Assembly: GCA_025963715.1 (NCBI GenBank)
Contig: JAOQAG010000049.1
Coordinates: forward strand, 62,001-126,000
DNA length: 64,000 nucleotides
DNA from: Bacteroidota bacterium
GTDB taxonomy: Bacteria > Bacteroidota > Bacteroidia > 2-12-FULL-35-15
Direction: 5' to 3'
A program made the position numbers and the translations under genes. Below the pieces are notes generated by a model, which saw nothing but the letters and a program-made list of their open reading frames with translations, searched no databases and was not told the origin of the DNA. Position 1 is the first letter of the stretch; the number at the start of each line of letters is the position of its first letter. Of the stretch, positions 1 to 8,399 are shown piece after piece.

Positions 1-1
1 T

Positions 2-142
2 ATTCTCGAACTGCTGCCTTATTGGTTTACTTATAAAATATACGGGGAGCTTATCGTCAGGGGAAATTCAGATAAAACCGATCATTTTTTTATTACCAAT
101 GCTCCAATCATTTCGGGGGAAAATGAAAATCCCGGGATGTAG
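2..142 (+). CDS. C-terminal end of an unknown protein (partial)
   Basis: An open frame enters from the left edge and stops at TAG 140-142, giving about 46 residues that end in ENENPGM. It includes an aromatic-rich start (LLPYWFTYKIYGELIV) and then a polar tail. There is too little to assign a family. It converges with the small gene on the minus strand, with 18 bases between the two stops. The frame could be chance, but it is the only open frame reaching the edge on this strand. Confidence 0.5.
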   Translation: MLELLPYWFTYKIYGELIVRGNSDKTDHFFITNAPIISGENENPGM

Positions 143-160
143 TTTTAATCATCGCAGCTA

Positions 161-457
161 TTATTTCCGGATCAATAATTCTGCATAAATTTCGAATGTA
201 AGCACATCGAGTTCCTCCTGCGATTGCGAAAAATTCAGTTCATTTACTTTTTCAACCATGGAGAGGTAATGTTCAAACACACTGTCCGATCGTTTATTGT
301 CTTCAAATCCCATCAACTCAAAAATAGTTTCGCTCAAATGCAGTGAATACAGGCTGGCATCCATTCCCAATGCATTGAGTCCACTCACCAGCTTGGTGTT
401 GATGAGATTATCCTTGATCAGGGATAAGATCAGTTTTTGTTTGTTTGGCTCTGTCAC
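161..457 (-). CDS. Small conserved-type hypothetical protein, 98 aa
   Basis: A 98-residue acidic, mostly helical protein of no family I recognise. It has no signal peptide, membrane segment or Cys cluster, so it is probably cytoplasmic. The start is GTG at 457; the first internal ATG (residue 31) would remove a third of the protein, so GTG is preferred. Leu/Glu/Ser content and codon use match neighbouring real genes. No partner gene is evident; the next gene upstream (aldo/keto reductase) lies beyond a repeat-filled gap. Confidence 0.65.
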   Translation of the reverse strand: MTEPNKQKLILSLIKDNLINTKLVSGLNALGMDASLYSLHLSETIFELMGFEDNKRSDSVFEHYLSMVEKVNELNFSQSQEELDVLTFEIYAELLIRK

Positions 458-771
458 AAGAAATTAAAGTAGAGGAAATTATTTTTATTAATAAAGCGAA
501 TGTAGACCAAAAAACAAAACACGGCATATTTTATTTATCCCCAATCTCCTGCGGAGCAGTTTTTTTGCCACGAAGACGCAAAGGCACGAAGAAAAAATTG
601 TTCTTATTGTTCTAATAAACTTTGGTAACACAAATTTATAATTTGAAATACAATTTTTATAATGTGCTGTCATCCCGGGCGCCGACCCGGGATCTCATGA
701 ATGTTAGCAGCGCCCACACAGCGCTACACAGCAAGCTTTGAACTTTCCAACTTTAAACTTTGAACTGTTTT
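458..771. repeat. Gene-free gap filled with intergenic repeat fragments
   Basis: No convincing gene. It holds a 'ccacgaagacgcaaaggcacgaag' type fragment (about 567-592), a half copy of the family A hairpin (TGTCATCCCGGGC..., 668-710), and an 'aactttccaactttaaactttgaac' run (about 737-766). All three types recur in other gaps of the window. A 61-codon frame here is made of these repeats and is not annotated. Confidence 0.7.
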
Positions 772-1758
<987 letters not shown>

Positions 1759-1823
1759 GATGCTGAAATTTTATTCAATGAATTTACTAAAAAGAGTTTG
1801 CATTTACTGTTAAATTAAAGGTC

Positions 1824-1948
1824 ATGTTGTAGAATAATGTTGCTAATGGAAACAAAAATACTCTCCAGACTTGTCATCCCGGGCGCCGACCCGGGATGAC
1901 AGTATTGTTTGTGAACATTGTAAAAACAATAACATTTTTCTACAACAT
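1824..1948. repeat. Family A element, 125 bp, with 18-bp inverted ends (MITE-like)
   Basis: The left end ATGTTGTAGAATAATGTT (1824-1841) and the right end AACATTTTTCTACAACAT (1931-1948) are inverted copies with one mismatch. Between them is a CG-rich hairpin starting TGTCATCCCGGG and ending CCCGGGATGACA. Related copies lie at about 15254, 23169 and 24552, in both orientations. No open frame inside. The structure is that of a small non-autonomous element; no target duplication is obvious. Confidence 0.7.
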
Positions 1949-1968
1949 AGCCAAATAAAATTATTTAC

Positions 1969-2000
1969 ATGTAAAATATACCGATTGGTATATTTTACAT
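1969..2000. promoter_or_regulatory. TetR operator, 32-bp palindrome before tetR
   Basis: Two 14-bp arms (1969-1982 and 1987-2000) are perfect inverted copies around a GATT centre, with only one unpaired position. The core TATACCGATTGGTATA matches the second site at 2641-2656 at 15 of 16 positions. The -7-like box TACATTTG (2000-2007) follows at once, so a bound repressor would block the promoter. This suggests autoregulation by the TetR protein. Confidence 0.75.
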
Positions 2001-2007
2001 ACATTTG
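2000..2007 (+). promoter_or_regulatory. Putative -7 box of the tetR promoter
   Basis: TACATTTG fits the Bacteroidota TAnnTTTG consensus and lies 18 bases before the ATG at 2026, adjoining the operator palindrome. No clear -33 TTTG was found, since that region is inside the palindrome. Confidence 0.45.
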
Positions 2008-2025
2008 TATAAGAATTCAAAGATC

Positions 2026-2622
2026 ATGATCTCAAAAGCAGAAAAAACCAGGACGTATATTATAGAAAAATCGGCACCGATTTTTAATAAAAAGGGATTT
2101 GCCGGAACTTCTTTAAATGATTTAATAGATGCAACAGGCCTTACTAAAGGCGCGATCTATGGCAATTTTGCTAATAAGGATGAAGTAGCGTTGGCGGTAT
2201 ACGATTATAATGTATCGCGGGTGATGAATGCTTTGAATGCCCGCATTACGGGACAGGAAAATGCCGCAGATAAATTATTTGCGATCACAGAATTTTACCG
2301 CAGCAATTACAAGCTTACGATTACCAATGGCGGTTGCCCGATACTGAACACGGCGATCGATGCTGATGATTGCCATCCGCTTTTAAGGCAAAAAGCAATG
2401 AACAGTATTAAGAGCTGGAGAAAAACCATTGAGTTGATCATTAAAAAAGGAATAGAACAGGGTGAGATCAAAGACAATGTGAATGCAGCTGAGTATGCAG
2501 TTATATTCATTTCCCTGATCGAAGGCGGATTAATGATGTCGAACATTGCGGATGACCGTAGCTTATTATTTACCTGTTTAACGCAAATTGAAAAAATGAT
2601 CAAAAAGAAATTAATTGCTTAA
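2026..2622 (+). CDS. TetR/AcrR family repressor of the lipid gene cluster
   Basis: A 198-residue transcriptional regulator. The N-terminal helix-turn-helix covers about residues 29-48 (TSLNDLIDATGLTKGAIYGN), the usual TetR position. The C-terminal ligand domain carries NGGCPILNTAIDADDC, with Cys104 and Cys116; a GCP-type Cys is common in a TetR subgroup that responds to lipids or electrophiles, but the ligand is unknown. The ATG at 2026 is chosen over an in-frame TTG at 2005, which falls in the -7 box. The palindrome before this gene recurs before the thiolase 48 bases downstream, so it most likely represses itself and the following operon. Confidence 0.92.
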   Translation: MISKAEKTRTYIIEKSAPIFNKKGFAGTSLNDLIDATGLTKGAIYGNFANKDEVALAVYDYNVSRVMNALNARITGQENAADKLFAITEFYRSNYKLTITNGGCPILNTAIDADDCHPLLRQKAMNSIKSWRKTIELIIKKGIEQGEIKDNVNAAEYAVIFISLIEGGLMMSNIADDRSLLFTCLTQIEKMIKKKLIA

Positions 2623-2640
2623 ATTTTTTTTAATCAAAAA

Positions 2641-2656
2641 TATACCGATCGGTATA
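2641..2656. promoter_or_regulatory. TetR operator, perfect 16-bp palindrome before thiolase
   Basis: TATACCGATCGGTATA is a perfect palindrome ending 14 bases before the thiolase ATG at 2671. It matches the core of the site before tetR at 15 of 16 positions. The pairing of two such sites around one TetR gene strongly suggests it is the operator for the 2671-6393 operon. Confidence 0.78.
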
Positions 2657-2670
2657 AAATATAAAACAAA

Positions 2671-3843
2671 ATGAAAGAAGTATTTATCGTATCCGCAAAA
2701 CGCACGCCGACAGGAGGCTTTTTAGGAAATCTATCGCATTTACAGGCAACCGAACTGGGTGCTATCGCCATTAAAGGAGCTTACCAAAGTGCAGGAGTTG
2801 AGCCGGATCAGATTGATTCTGTTTACATGGGAAATGTACTGAGCGCCAACCTGGGACAGTCACCGGCGCGGCAAGCAGCAAAATTTGCAGGCATTGCCGA
2901 CCACACGGATGCAACAACAATTAATAAAGTATGCGCTTCCGGGATGAAAGCAGCCATGATTGGCGCACAGCAAATACAACTGGGAAGAGAAAACCTGGTG
3001 ATCGCAGGCGGAATGGAAAGCATGAGCAATGCACCGCATTATACATTGCTGCGCAAGCCGCAAAAATTGGGGAATGAAACCCTTTTGGATGGCTTGTTGA
3101 AAGACGGATTAACGGATGCTTATAATCACCAGCACATGGGAAATGCAGCGGAGTTGTGTGCAAGAGAATACAAACTGAGCAGGGGGATGCAGGATGAATA
3201 TGCGATCCGTTCCTATAAAAAAGCAGCGGAAGCAACAGCGAACAACAAATTTAAGAACGAGATCATCCCGGTAACGGTGGAACAAAAAGGCGGCTCACAA
3301 ACCATTGGTACGGATGAAGATATTGATAAAGTGATCTTTGATAAAGTAGCGAAATTAAAACCTGTTTTTGAAAAAGACGGAACCGTTACCGCTGCTAATG
3401 CAAGTAACTTAAACGACGGTGCGGCGGCGTTAGTATTGGCTTCCAGGGAAGCGGTAGAAAAATATAATTTGAAACCGCTTGCAAAAATAATCGGCTTTGC
3501 TGATGCGGCACAGGCACCGGAATGGTTTACCACGGCGCCTTCCAAAGCAATTCCAAAAGCATTGAAAGATGCCAACCTTTCATTGAAAGATATTGATTTT
3601 TTTGAACTGAACGAAGCGTATGCGGCAGTGATCCTCGCGAATCAGCAAATCCTTTCGCTGGACATGGATAAAGTAAATGTATATGGCGGTGCCGTTGCAA
3701 TGGGCCATCCGTTGGGTGCTTCCGGAGCACGGATCTTATGCACGCTGATCTCCGTATTAAAACAGGAAGGCGGTAAATACGGGTTGGCTGCAGTTTGTAA
3801 TGGTGGCGGCGGCGCATCAGCCATGGTAATTGAAAATATATAA
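2671..3843 (+). CDS. Thiolase (acetyl-CoA C-acyltransferase)
   Basis: A 390-residue thiolase that condenses or cleaves acyl-CoA thioesters in the cytoplasm. The nucleophile Cys88 is in NKVCASGMKA, His346 in AMGHPLGASGAR, and the acid/base Cys376 in CNGGGGASAMVI. Length and motifs fit the AtoB/FadA group, but sequence alone does not separate biosynthetic from degradative use. It is the first gene of an operon followed by an SDR, a second thiolase and a hotdog thioesterase, and sits 14 bases after the TetR operator. Confidence 0.95.
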   Translation: MKEVFIVSAKRTPTGGFLGNLSHLQATELGAIAIKGAYQSAGVEPDQIDSVYMGNVLSANLGQSPARQAAKFAGIADHTDATTINKVCASGMKAAMIGAQQIQLGRENLVIAGGMESMSNAPHYTLLRKPQKLGNETLLDGLLKDGLTDAYNHQHMGNAAELCAREYKLSRGMQDEYAIRSYKKAAEATANNKFKNEIIPVTVEQKGGSQTIGTDEDIDKVIFDKVAKLKPVFEKDGTVTAANASNLNDGAAALVLASREAVEKYNLKPLAKIIGFADAAQAPEWFTTAPSKAIPKALKDANLSLKDIDFFELNEAYAAVILANQQILSLDMDKVNVYGGAVAMGHPLGASGARILCTLISVLKQEGGKYGLAAVCNGGGGASAMVIENI

Positions 3844-3877
3844 TATAACAGATTGATACATTTAAAAAAAATAAATT

Positions 3878-4621
3878 ATGAAAACAACATCTAAAAATAC
3901 CATCCTGATCACAGGAGGAAGTGCCGGAATTGGGTTTGAAACAGCAAAAGCTTTTTCAGAAAAAGGAAATACTGTCATCATTACCGGGCGTGATCCGGAG
4001 CGATTGAAAAACGCAGCTGCGAAACTAAAAAATGTAACCGCAATAGCCTGTGATGTGAGTAAGGACAGTGAAGTACGTGAACTGGTAAAACGCCTGAATA
4101 CTGAATTTCCGCAATTAAACATGGTGGTAAACAATGCCGGTCGCGCATTGTTTTATAATTTAGCAGAGGAAAATATAAATGGATTTGAAAAAGCAGGAGA
4201 AGAAATGCTGACGAATTATTTGTCGATTATCCGCCTGAATGAATTGCTGCTGCCTTTGTTGAAAAAACAAAAAGAAGCGGCGATCGTGAATGTATCTTCC
4301 GTTGTTGCATTTGTTCCTTCTGCACATCTGGCGACTTATGCAGGAAGCAAAGCTGCTTTACATTCTTACAGCTTATCCCTGCGGATTGCACTTGCAAAAG
4401 ACACAGCTATAAAAGTATTTGAATTAATGCCGCCATTGGTAAACACTGATTTTTCGCAGGAAATTGGCGGTGCGAACGGCATTGCACCATCCGTTGTTGC
4501 GGAAGCATTGCTGAATGCAATTGATAATAATGAATACGAGATTCGGGTGGGAAATACCGAAAATGTGTACAAGGCATTTTTGGCATCGCCGGAAGGAGCA
4601 TTGAAAATGATGAATGCATAA
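3878..4621 (+). CDS. Short-chain dehydrogenase/reductase (DltE-like)
   Basis: A 247-residue classical SDR, probably NADP-dependent. It has the nucleotide-binding TGGSAGIG (residues 12-19), NNAG (85-88), the active Ser140/141, and Tyr154-x3-Lys158 in YAGSK. Overall pattern resembles the DltE/YciK branch. In this operon it could reduce a beta-ketoacyl thioester made by one of the thiolases, standing in for a hydroxyacyl-CoA dehydrogenase. That role is inference from position. The gap to the thiolase is 34 bases and to the next gene 35, consistent with one transcript. Confidence 0.92.
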   Translation: MKTTSKNTILITGGSAGIGFETAKAFSEKGNTVIITGRDPERLKNAAAKLKNVTAIACDVSKDSEVRELVKRLNTEFPQLNMVVNNAGRALFYNLAEENINGFEKAGEEMLTNYLSIIRLNELLLPLLKKQKEAAIVNVSSVVAFVPSAHLATYAGSKAALHSYSLSLRIALAKDTAIKVFELMPPLVNTDFSQEIGGANGIAPSVVAEALLNAIDNNEYEIRVGNTENVYKAFLASPEGALKMMNA

Positions 4622-4656
4622 AATAAATTGCTGATCTTTCAATAAAAAATACAATC

Positions 4657-5937
4657 ATGGAAACACAAAAACAAGCCCGCAGAGTAGCGGTGATCGGTTA
4701 TAACCGGATTCCGTTTGCACGCCAGAATACAGCTTACGCGGAAGCCAGCAATAAAGACATGATGGTGGCAGCACTCAAAGGATTGATCGATCGTTATAAG
4801 CTGAAAGGCAAATTGCTGGGTGAAGTTGCCGGTGGCGCCGTGATCAAGCACAGCTGGGAATTTAACCTGATGCGTGAATCGGTGATGAGCACATCGCTGG
4901 ATCCGGGCACTCCTGCTTGTGACATTCAGCAAGCCTGCGATACAGGAATTGAAGCTGCTGTATACATTGCCAATAAAATTGCATTGGGACAGATCAATGT
5001 GGGCATTGCAGGTGGAGTGGATTCGTCGAGTAATGTTCCATTAGTGCTGGGTGAAAAGCTGCGGAAAATTTTGCTCTCCGTAAGGAGAAGTAAAACGACA
5101 GGCGAAAAATTAAAAAATATTTTTAAGATCCGTTTACGCGATCTTGCGCCGGTAGCGCCTATGAACAGCGAACCACGCACGGGCATGTCGATGGGGGATC
5201 ATACAGAAGTGACAGCAAAATACTATAACGTTTTACGTGCAGATCAGGATCAGTTTGCATTGGAAAGTCACCAGAAATTGGCAAAAGCCTATGAACGGGG
5301 CTTTTTCAAGGATATGATCACTCCGTATCTGGGATTGGAGCGCGATAATAACCTGCGGACAGATACGAGCATAGAAAAATTAGCGAAGCTGAAACCGGCG
5401 TTTGATAAAGCAAACGGATCGCTTACTGCAGGCAACTCATCGCCTCTGACTGATGGCGCCTCCTGCGTTTTGTTAGCGACTGAAGAATGGGCCGCCGAAA
5501 ATAATTTACCGGTATTGGCTTACATCACATTTGCAGAAATTGCTGCGATCGAATACATTGAAAATAAACACAACTTGCTGCTGGCTCCTGTTTATGCGTC
5601 TACGCGGATGCTGGAGAAAGCAAACATGAAGCTGCAGGATTTTGATTTTTACGAGATCCATGAAGCATTTACGGCACAGGTACTGGCAACATTGAAGATC
5701 TGGGAAAGCCCGGAGCTGACCAAACAATTTGGATTTGATAAGAACCTGGGTGCGATCGACCGCAGTAAATTAAATGTAAATGGAAGCAGCATTCCTGTCG
5801 GACATCCGTTTGCAGCTACAGGCGGACGGATCATTGCCACGATGGCAAAACTGCTGAATGAAAAAGGAAGCGGCAAAGGTTTTATATCGGTGTGTGCGGC
5901 AGGCGGACAAGGGATTACCATGATCATGGAAAAATAA
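4657..5937 (+). CDS. Second thiolase, FadI-like acetyl-CoA C-acetyltransferase
   Basis: A 426-residue thiolase, longer than the first and of the FadI type. Catalytic residues: Cys94 in QQACDTGIEA, His383 in GHPFAATGGR, and Cys413 in CAAGGQGITMIME. About 40 basic residues around 130-170 (LRKILLSVRRSKTTG...KNIFKIRLRDL) form an insertion like the membrane- or partner-binding loop of long-chain thiolases. Having two dissimilar thiolases in one operon suggests different chain-length roles. It is followed after 12 bases by the thioesterase. Confidence 0.93.
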   Translation: METQKQARRVAVIGYNRIPFARQNTAYAEASNKDMMVAALKGLIDRYKLKGKLLGEVAGGAVIKHSWEFNLMRESVMSTSLDPGTPACDIQQACDTGIEAAVYIANKIALGQINVGIAGGVDSSSNVPLVLGEKLRKILLSVRRSKTTGEKLKNIFKIRLRDLAPVAPMNSEPRTGMSMGDHTEVTAKYYNVLRADQDQFALESHQKLAKAYERGFFKDMITPYLGLERDNNLRTDTSIEKLAKLKPAFDKANGSLTAGNSSPLTDGASCVLLATEEWAAENNLPVLAYITFAEIAAIEYIENKHNLLLAPVYASTRMLEKANMKLQDFDFYEIHEAFTAQVLATLKIWESPELTKQFGFDKNLGAIDRSKLNVNGSSIPVGHPFAATGGRIIATMAKLLNEKGSGKGFISVCAAGGQGITMIMEK

Positions 5938-5949
5938 AATTTAATAAAA

Positions 5950-6393
5950 ATGGAAACGAACAATCATTTAAAAGCGATCCAACAATTTACCGGGAAAGAA
6001 TTTTCTGCAAGCCCATCTCCTTTTATGCTCTGGCTGAAACCTGTTGTATTAAAAGCAGAAGAAGGCAAGCTGAAATTTCAATACGTGGTGCGGAAAGAGA
6101 TGACGAACCCGATTGGGATCCTGCATGGCGGTGTTACGGCAGCAATCATTGATGATGTGATTGGTGCAACGATGTTTTCTTTTGGGGAAGAATATTTTTA
6201 TACAACGATCAATAATGTGATCGATTATTTCGCTTCCGCGAAAGTGGATGATGTGATCATCGCGGAAACGCTGGTAATTAAAAAAGGAAAACAATTTGTG
6301 AATGCACAATGCGAGATCTGGAATGCAGATAAAACACGGCTGATCGCAAAAGGCAATAGTAATTTATTTAAAACAGCGATGACGCGGAATTAA
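5950..6393 (+). CDS. PaaI-family hotdog thioesterase
   Basis: A 147-residue single hotdog domain of the PaaI/YdiI type, which hydrolyses acyl-CoA or acyl-ACP. The signature GILHGGVTAAIIDDVIG (residues 57-72) contains the HGG turn and the Asp68/69 region typical of the active site. The start is the ATG 12 bases after the thiolase stop. As the last gene of the TetR-controlled operon, it may release the final acid or recycle CoA. An overlapping frame at 5892-6152 is a shadow. Confidence 0.92.
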   Translation: METNNHLKAIQQFTGKEFSASPSPFMLWLKPVVLKAEEGKLKFQYVVRKEMTNPIGILHGGVTAAIIDDVIGATMFSFGEEYFYTTINNVIDYFASAKVDDVIIAETLVIKKGKQFVNAQCEIWNADKTRLIAKGNSNLFKTAMTRN

Positions 6394-6402
6394 GGAGCCA
6401 CA

Positions 6403-6422
6403 GTCCCGATAGCTATCGGGAC
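6403..6422. repeat. 20-bp perfect palindrome, also at 52365
   Basis: GTCCCGATAGCTATCGGGAC lies 9 bases after the thioesterase stop. An identical copy is at 52365-52384 and a variant core is at 52235-52252. It may act as a transcript end or be part of a repeat family; no T run follows. Confidence 0.6.
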
Positions 6423-6458
6423 ACGGATTTTTTGTGGAGATGTTGTATCGGATCTGGT

Positions 6459-6570
6459 AGGCGCGAGTGTCCCAACGTGCCATTTTATTCTTAGAGTGTC
6501 CCGCTCTTGTACTTTTAAATAATGGCAAGATGCCATAAAACAGGTTGGCACGAGTGGGACACTCGCGCCT
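6459..6570. repeat. Family B nested-hairpin element, 112 bp
   Basis: The ends (6459-6481 and 6547-6570) are inverted copies of AGGCGCGAGTGTCCCA...CGTGCC. Each end can also fold on itself. Inside are two more hairpins, TAGAGTGTCCCGCTCTT and ATGGCAAGATGCCAT. The same four-hairpin order occurs at 8108-8218, and reversed at 30067-30186. Confidence 0.72.
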
Positions 6571-6577
6571 GTGTGAG

Positions 6578-6637
6578 TAGGCGCTAGGCTCTGCCTGGTG
6601 ACAAATTGCAGGGTCACCAGGCAGAGCCTGGCGCCTA
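6578..6637. repeat. 25-bp-arm inverted repeat
   Basis: Arms 6578-6602 and 6613-6637 match at 24 of 25 positions around a 10-base loop. It directly follows the family B element. The rest of the 377-base gap 6394-6770 holds only an 'actttaaacttttgaac' run near 6727-6751 and no open gene. Confidence 0.7.
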
Positions 6638-6770
6638 CGAGTAACAGTACACAGGATCTGCGTAAAGCAAACCAATAAACTATTGAACAATTGAACCAAT
6701 GAACAAAGCATCTGCGCAAAGAAAAACTTTAAACTTTTGAACTTTAAACTTATAAAAAAACCAGAACGAG

Positions 6771-8033
6771 ATGAGAAGAGTTGTTATAACCGGGTTAGGG
6801 GCCATCACGCCTATTGGAAATACGGTAAATGAATTTTGGAAAAATATTCTTGCAGGTAAAAGCGGTGCGGGTCCGATCACAAAATTTGATACGTCCAAAT
6901 TTAAAACACATTTTGCCTGCGAAGTAAAAGGCTTCAACGGAGAAGCGCACATAGAGCGGAAAGAAATGCGCAAATATGATTTGTTTACACAGTATGCAGT
7001 GGTTGCTACCGATGAAGCGATCAAAGATTCGGGATTGAATTTTGAAAACATGACGGTGGACGAACGCGCTGAAGTAGGCGTGATCTGGGCATCCGGCAAC
7101 GGCGGCATTGGAACATTTGAAGAGCAGTTAAAAGAATTTCACATGGGCGATGGTACGCCGCGCTTCAATCCATTTTTTATTCCGAAGATCATTGTGGACA
7201 TTGCGGCGGGTGTTATTTCCATCCGCAATAAATTGCATGGTCCGAACTATTGTACGGTATCGGCATGTGCATCTTCCAACACTGCTATCATCGCAGCATT
7301 TGATACGATCCGTTTGAACAAGGCAGACATTATGATCGCGGGTGGCTCGGAAGCTGCGATCACGCCTTCGTCGCTGGGCGGCTTTGGTGCGGCGCAGGCA
7401 TTATCGAAACACAATGAGGCTCCTGAAAAAGCATCGCGTCCGTTTGACCGCGATCGCGATGGTTTTGTGATGGGCGAAGGCGCCGGTGCATTGATCCTGG
7501 AAGAGCTGGAACATGCGATTGCAAGAGGTGCAACTATTTATGCAGAAATTGTGGGTGGTGGAATGGCAGCGGATGCCTACCATTTAACCGGTACAGCGCC
7601 GGATGGTATTGGCGCGATCCTGGGCGTTAATAAAGCCCTGAAGGATGCCAACATTACTGCCGATAAAATTGATTACATCAACGCACATGCTACTTCCACT
7701 TCTGTTGGTGATACCAGCGAATTGATCGGGTTGCAAAAAGTATTTGGTGACCGGCCGGTTCCGATCAGCGCCACCAAGTCCATGACCGGGCATTTGCTGG
7801 GTGCTGCAGGTGCTATTGAAAGTATTATTTGTGTGCTGGCGGTTAAAAATAATATCATTCCGGCAACAATTAATTTAGAAAACATTGGTGATGATGTTCC
7901 TGCCGGGATGAATTTGATTGCCGGTAAAGCTGTGGAGCAGGAAGTGAATTATGCATTGAACAATACATTTGGATTTGGCGGGCATACGGCGAGCAGTATC
8001 TTCAAAAAGTACGTTGTTACGAATAACGAATAA
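6771..8033 (+). CDS. Beta-ketoacyl-ACP synthase II type ketosynthase
   Basis: A 420-residue FabF-type condensing enzyme that extends acyl thioesters with malonyl-ACP. The Cys-His-His triad is complete: Cys166 in TVSACASSN, His306 in NAHATST, His341 in KSMTGHLLGAAGA, with the conserved Lys336. The C-terminal GFGGHTAS is normal for the family. It is usually next to an acyl carrier protein gene; none is here. It follows the thiolase/SDR/thioesterase operon, but the 377-base repeat-filled gap makes co-transcription uncertain. It may be a specialised copy in addition to a housekeeping fabF elsewhere. Confidence 0.94.
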   Translation: MRRVVITGLGAITPIGNTVNEFWKNILAGKSGAGPITKFDTSKFKTHFACEVKGFNGEAHIERKEMRKYDLFTQYAVVATDEAIKDSGLNFENMTVDERAEVGVIWASGNGGIGTFEEQLKEFHMGDGTPRFNPFFIPKIIVDIAAGVISIRNKLHGPNYCTVSACASSNTAIIAAFDTIRLNKADIMIAGGSEAAITPSSLGGFGAAQALSKHNEAPEKASRPFDRDRDGFVMGEGAGALILEELEHAIARGATIYAEIVGGGMAADAYHLTGTAPDGIGAILGVNKALKDANITADKIDYINAHATSTSVGDTSELIGLQKVFGDRPVPISATKSMTGHLLGAAGAIESIICVLAVKNNIIPATINLENIGDDVPAGMNLIAGKAVEQEVNYALNNTFGFGGHTASSIFKKYVVTNNE

Positions 8034-8080
8034 AAAACGAAAAACGAATCTGTGGGTGAAACCGGGTGTATTTTGGGTAT

Positions 8081-8103
8081 AGCCCCTGTCAGGGCTTTTT
8101 TGT
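8081..8103 (+). terminator. Rho-independent terminator after ketosynthase
   Basis: A short stem AGCCC/GGGCT (8081-8095) is followed by six T. It lies about 50 bases after the ketosynthase stop. Confidence 0.6.
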
Positions 8104-8107
8104 GCGC

Positions 8108-8307
8108 AGGCGCGTTGTCCCAACGTGCCTTTTTATTTTTAGAGCGTCCCGCTCTTATGTATTTTAGTAATGGCAAGATGCCATGAAATAGTTTGGCACG
8201 AGTGGGACACTCGCGCCTCTTTATTTTTTAGAGCGTCCCGCTCTTGTATACTTTAAATAATGGCAAGATGCCATAAAATAGTCGGCACGAGTGGGACACT
8301 CGCGCCT
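8108..8307. repeat. Family B element plus an 89-bp tandem copy
   Basis: A full family B element (8108-8218) is followed immediately by a second copy of its last 89 bases (8219-8307), so the two internal hairpins and the right end occur twice in tandem. Differences are few. It fills most of the gap 8034-8399; the remainder is the ketosynthase terminator and the araC promoter. Confidence 0.72.
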
Positions 8308-8363
8308 GCATGTTTCCTCTATCATTGACAAAAGTCAACGATTACCGCTGCTTCGAAAAAAAT

Positions 8364-8395
8364 CTTGATAATGTTGTTTGAAATGAATAATTTTG
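8364..8395 (+). promoter_or_regulatory. araC promoter and shared 19-bp motif
   Basis: TTG (8364-8366) and TAATTTTG (8388-8395) form a Bacteroidota-like promoter ending 4 bases before the ATG. The 19-bp motif GTTTGAAATGAATAATTTT (8376-8394) overlaps it and recurs before tolC at 9361-9379 with one difference. It may be a binding site for the AraC protein or simply a conserved promoter core. The position very close to the ATG would give a near-leaderless transcript. Confidence 0.5.
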
Positions 8396-8399
8396 TGTT

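Noticed and set aside
488-673. 61-codon frame on the minus strand
   Set aside because: Made of intergenic repeat sequence, odd composition and no domain.
6364-6719. Minus-strand frames of 109-115 codons
   Set aside because: They cross a family B element and a palindrome in the gap after the thioesterase; repeats explain them.
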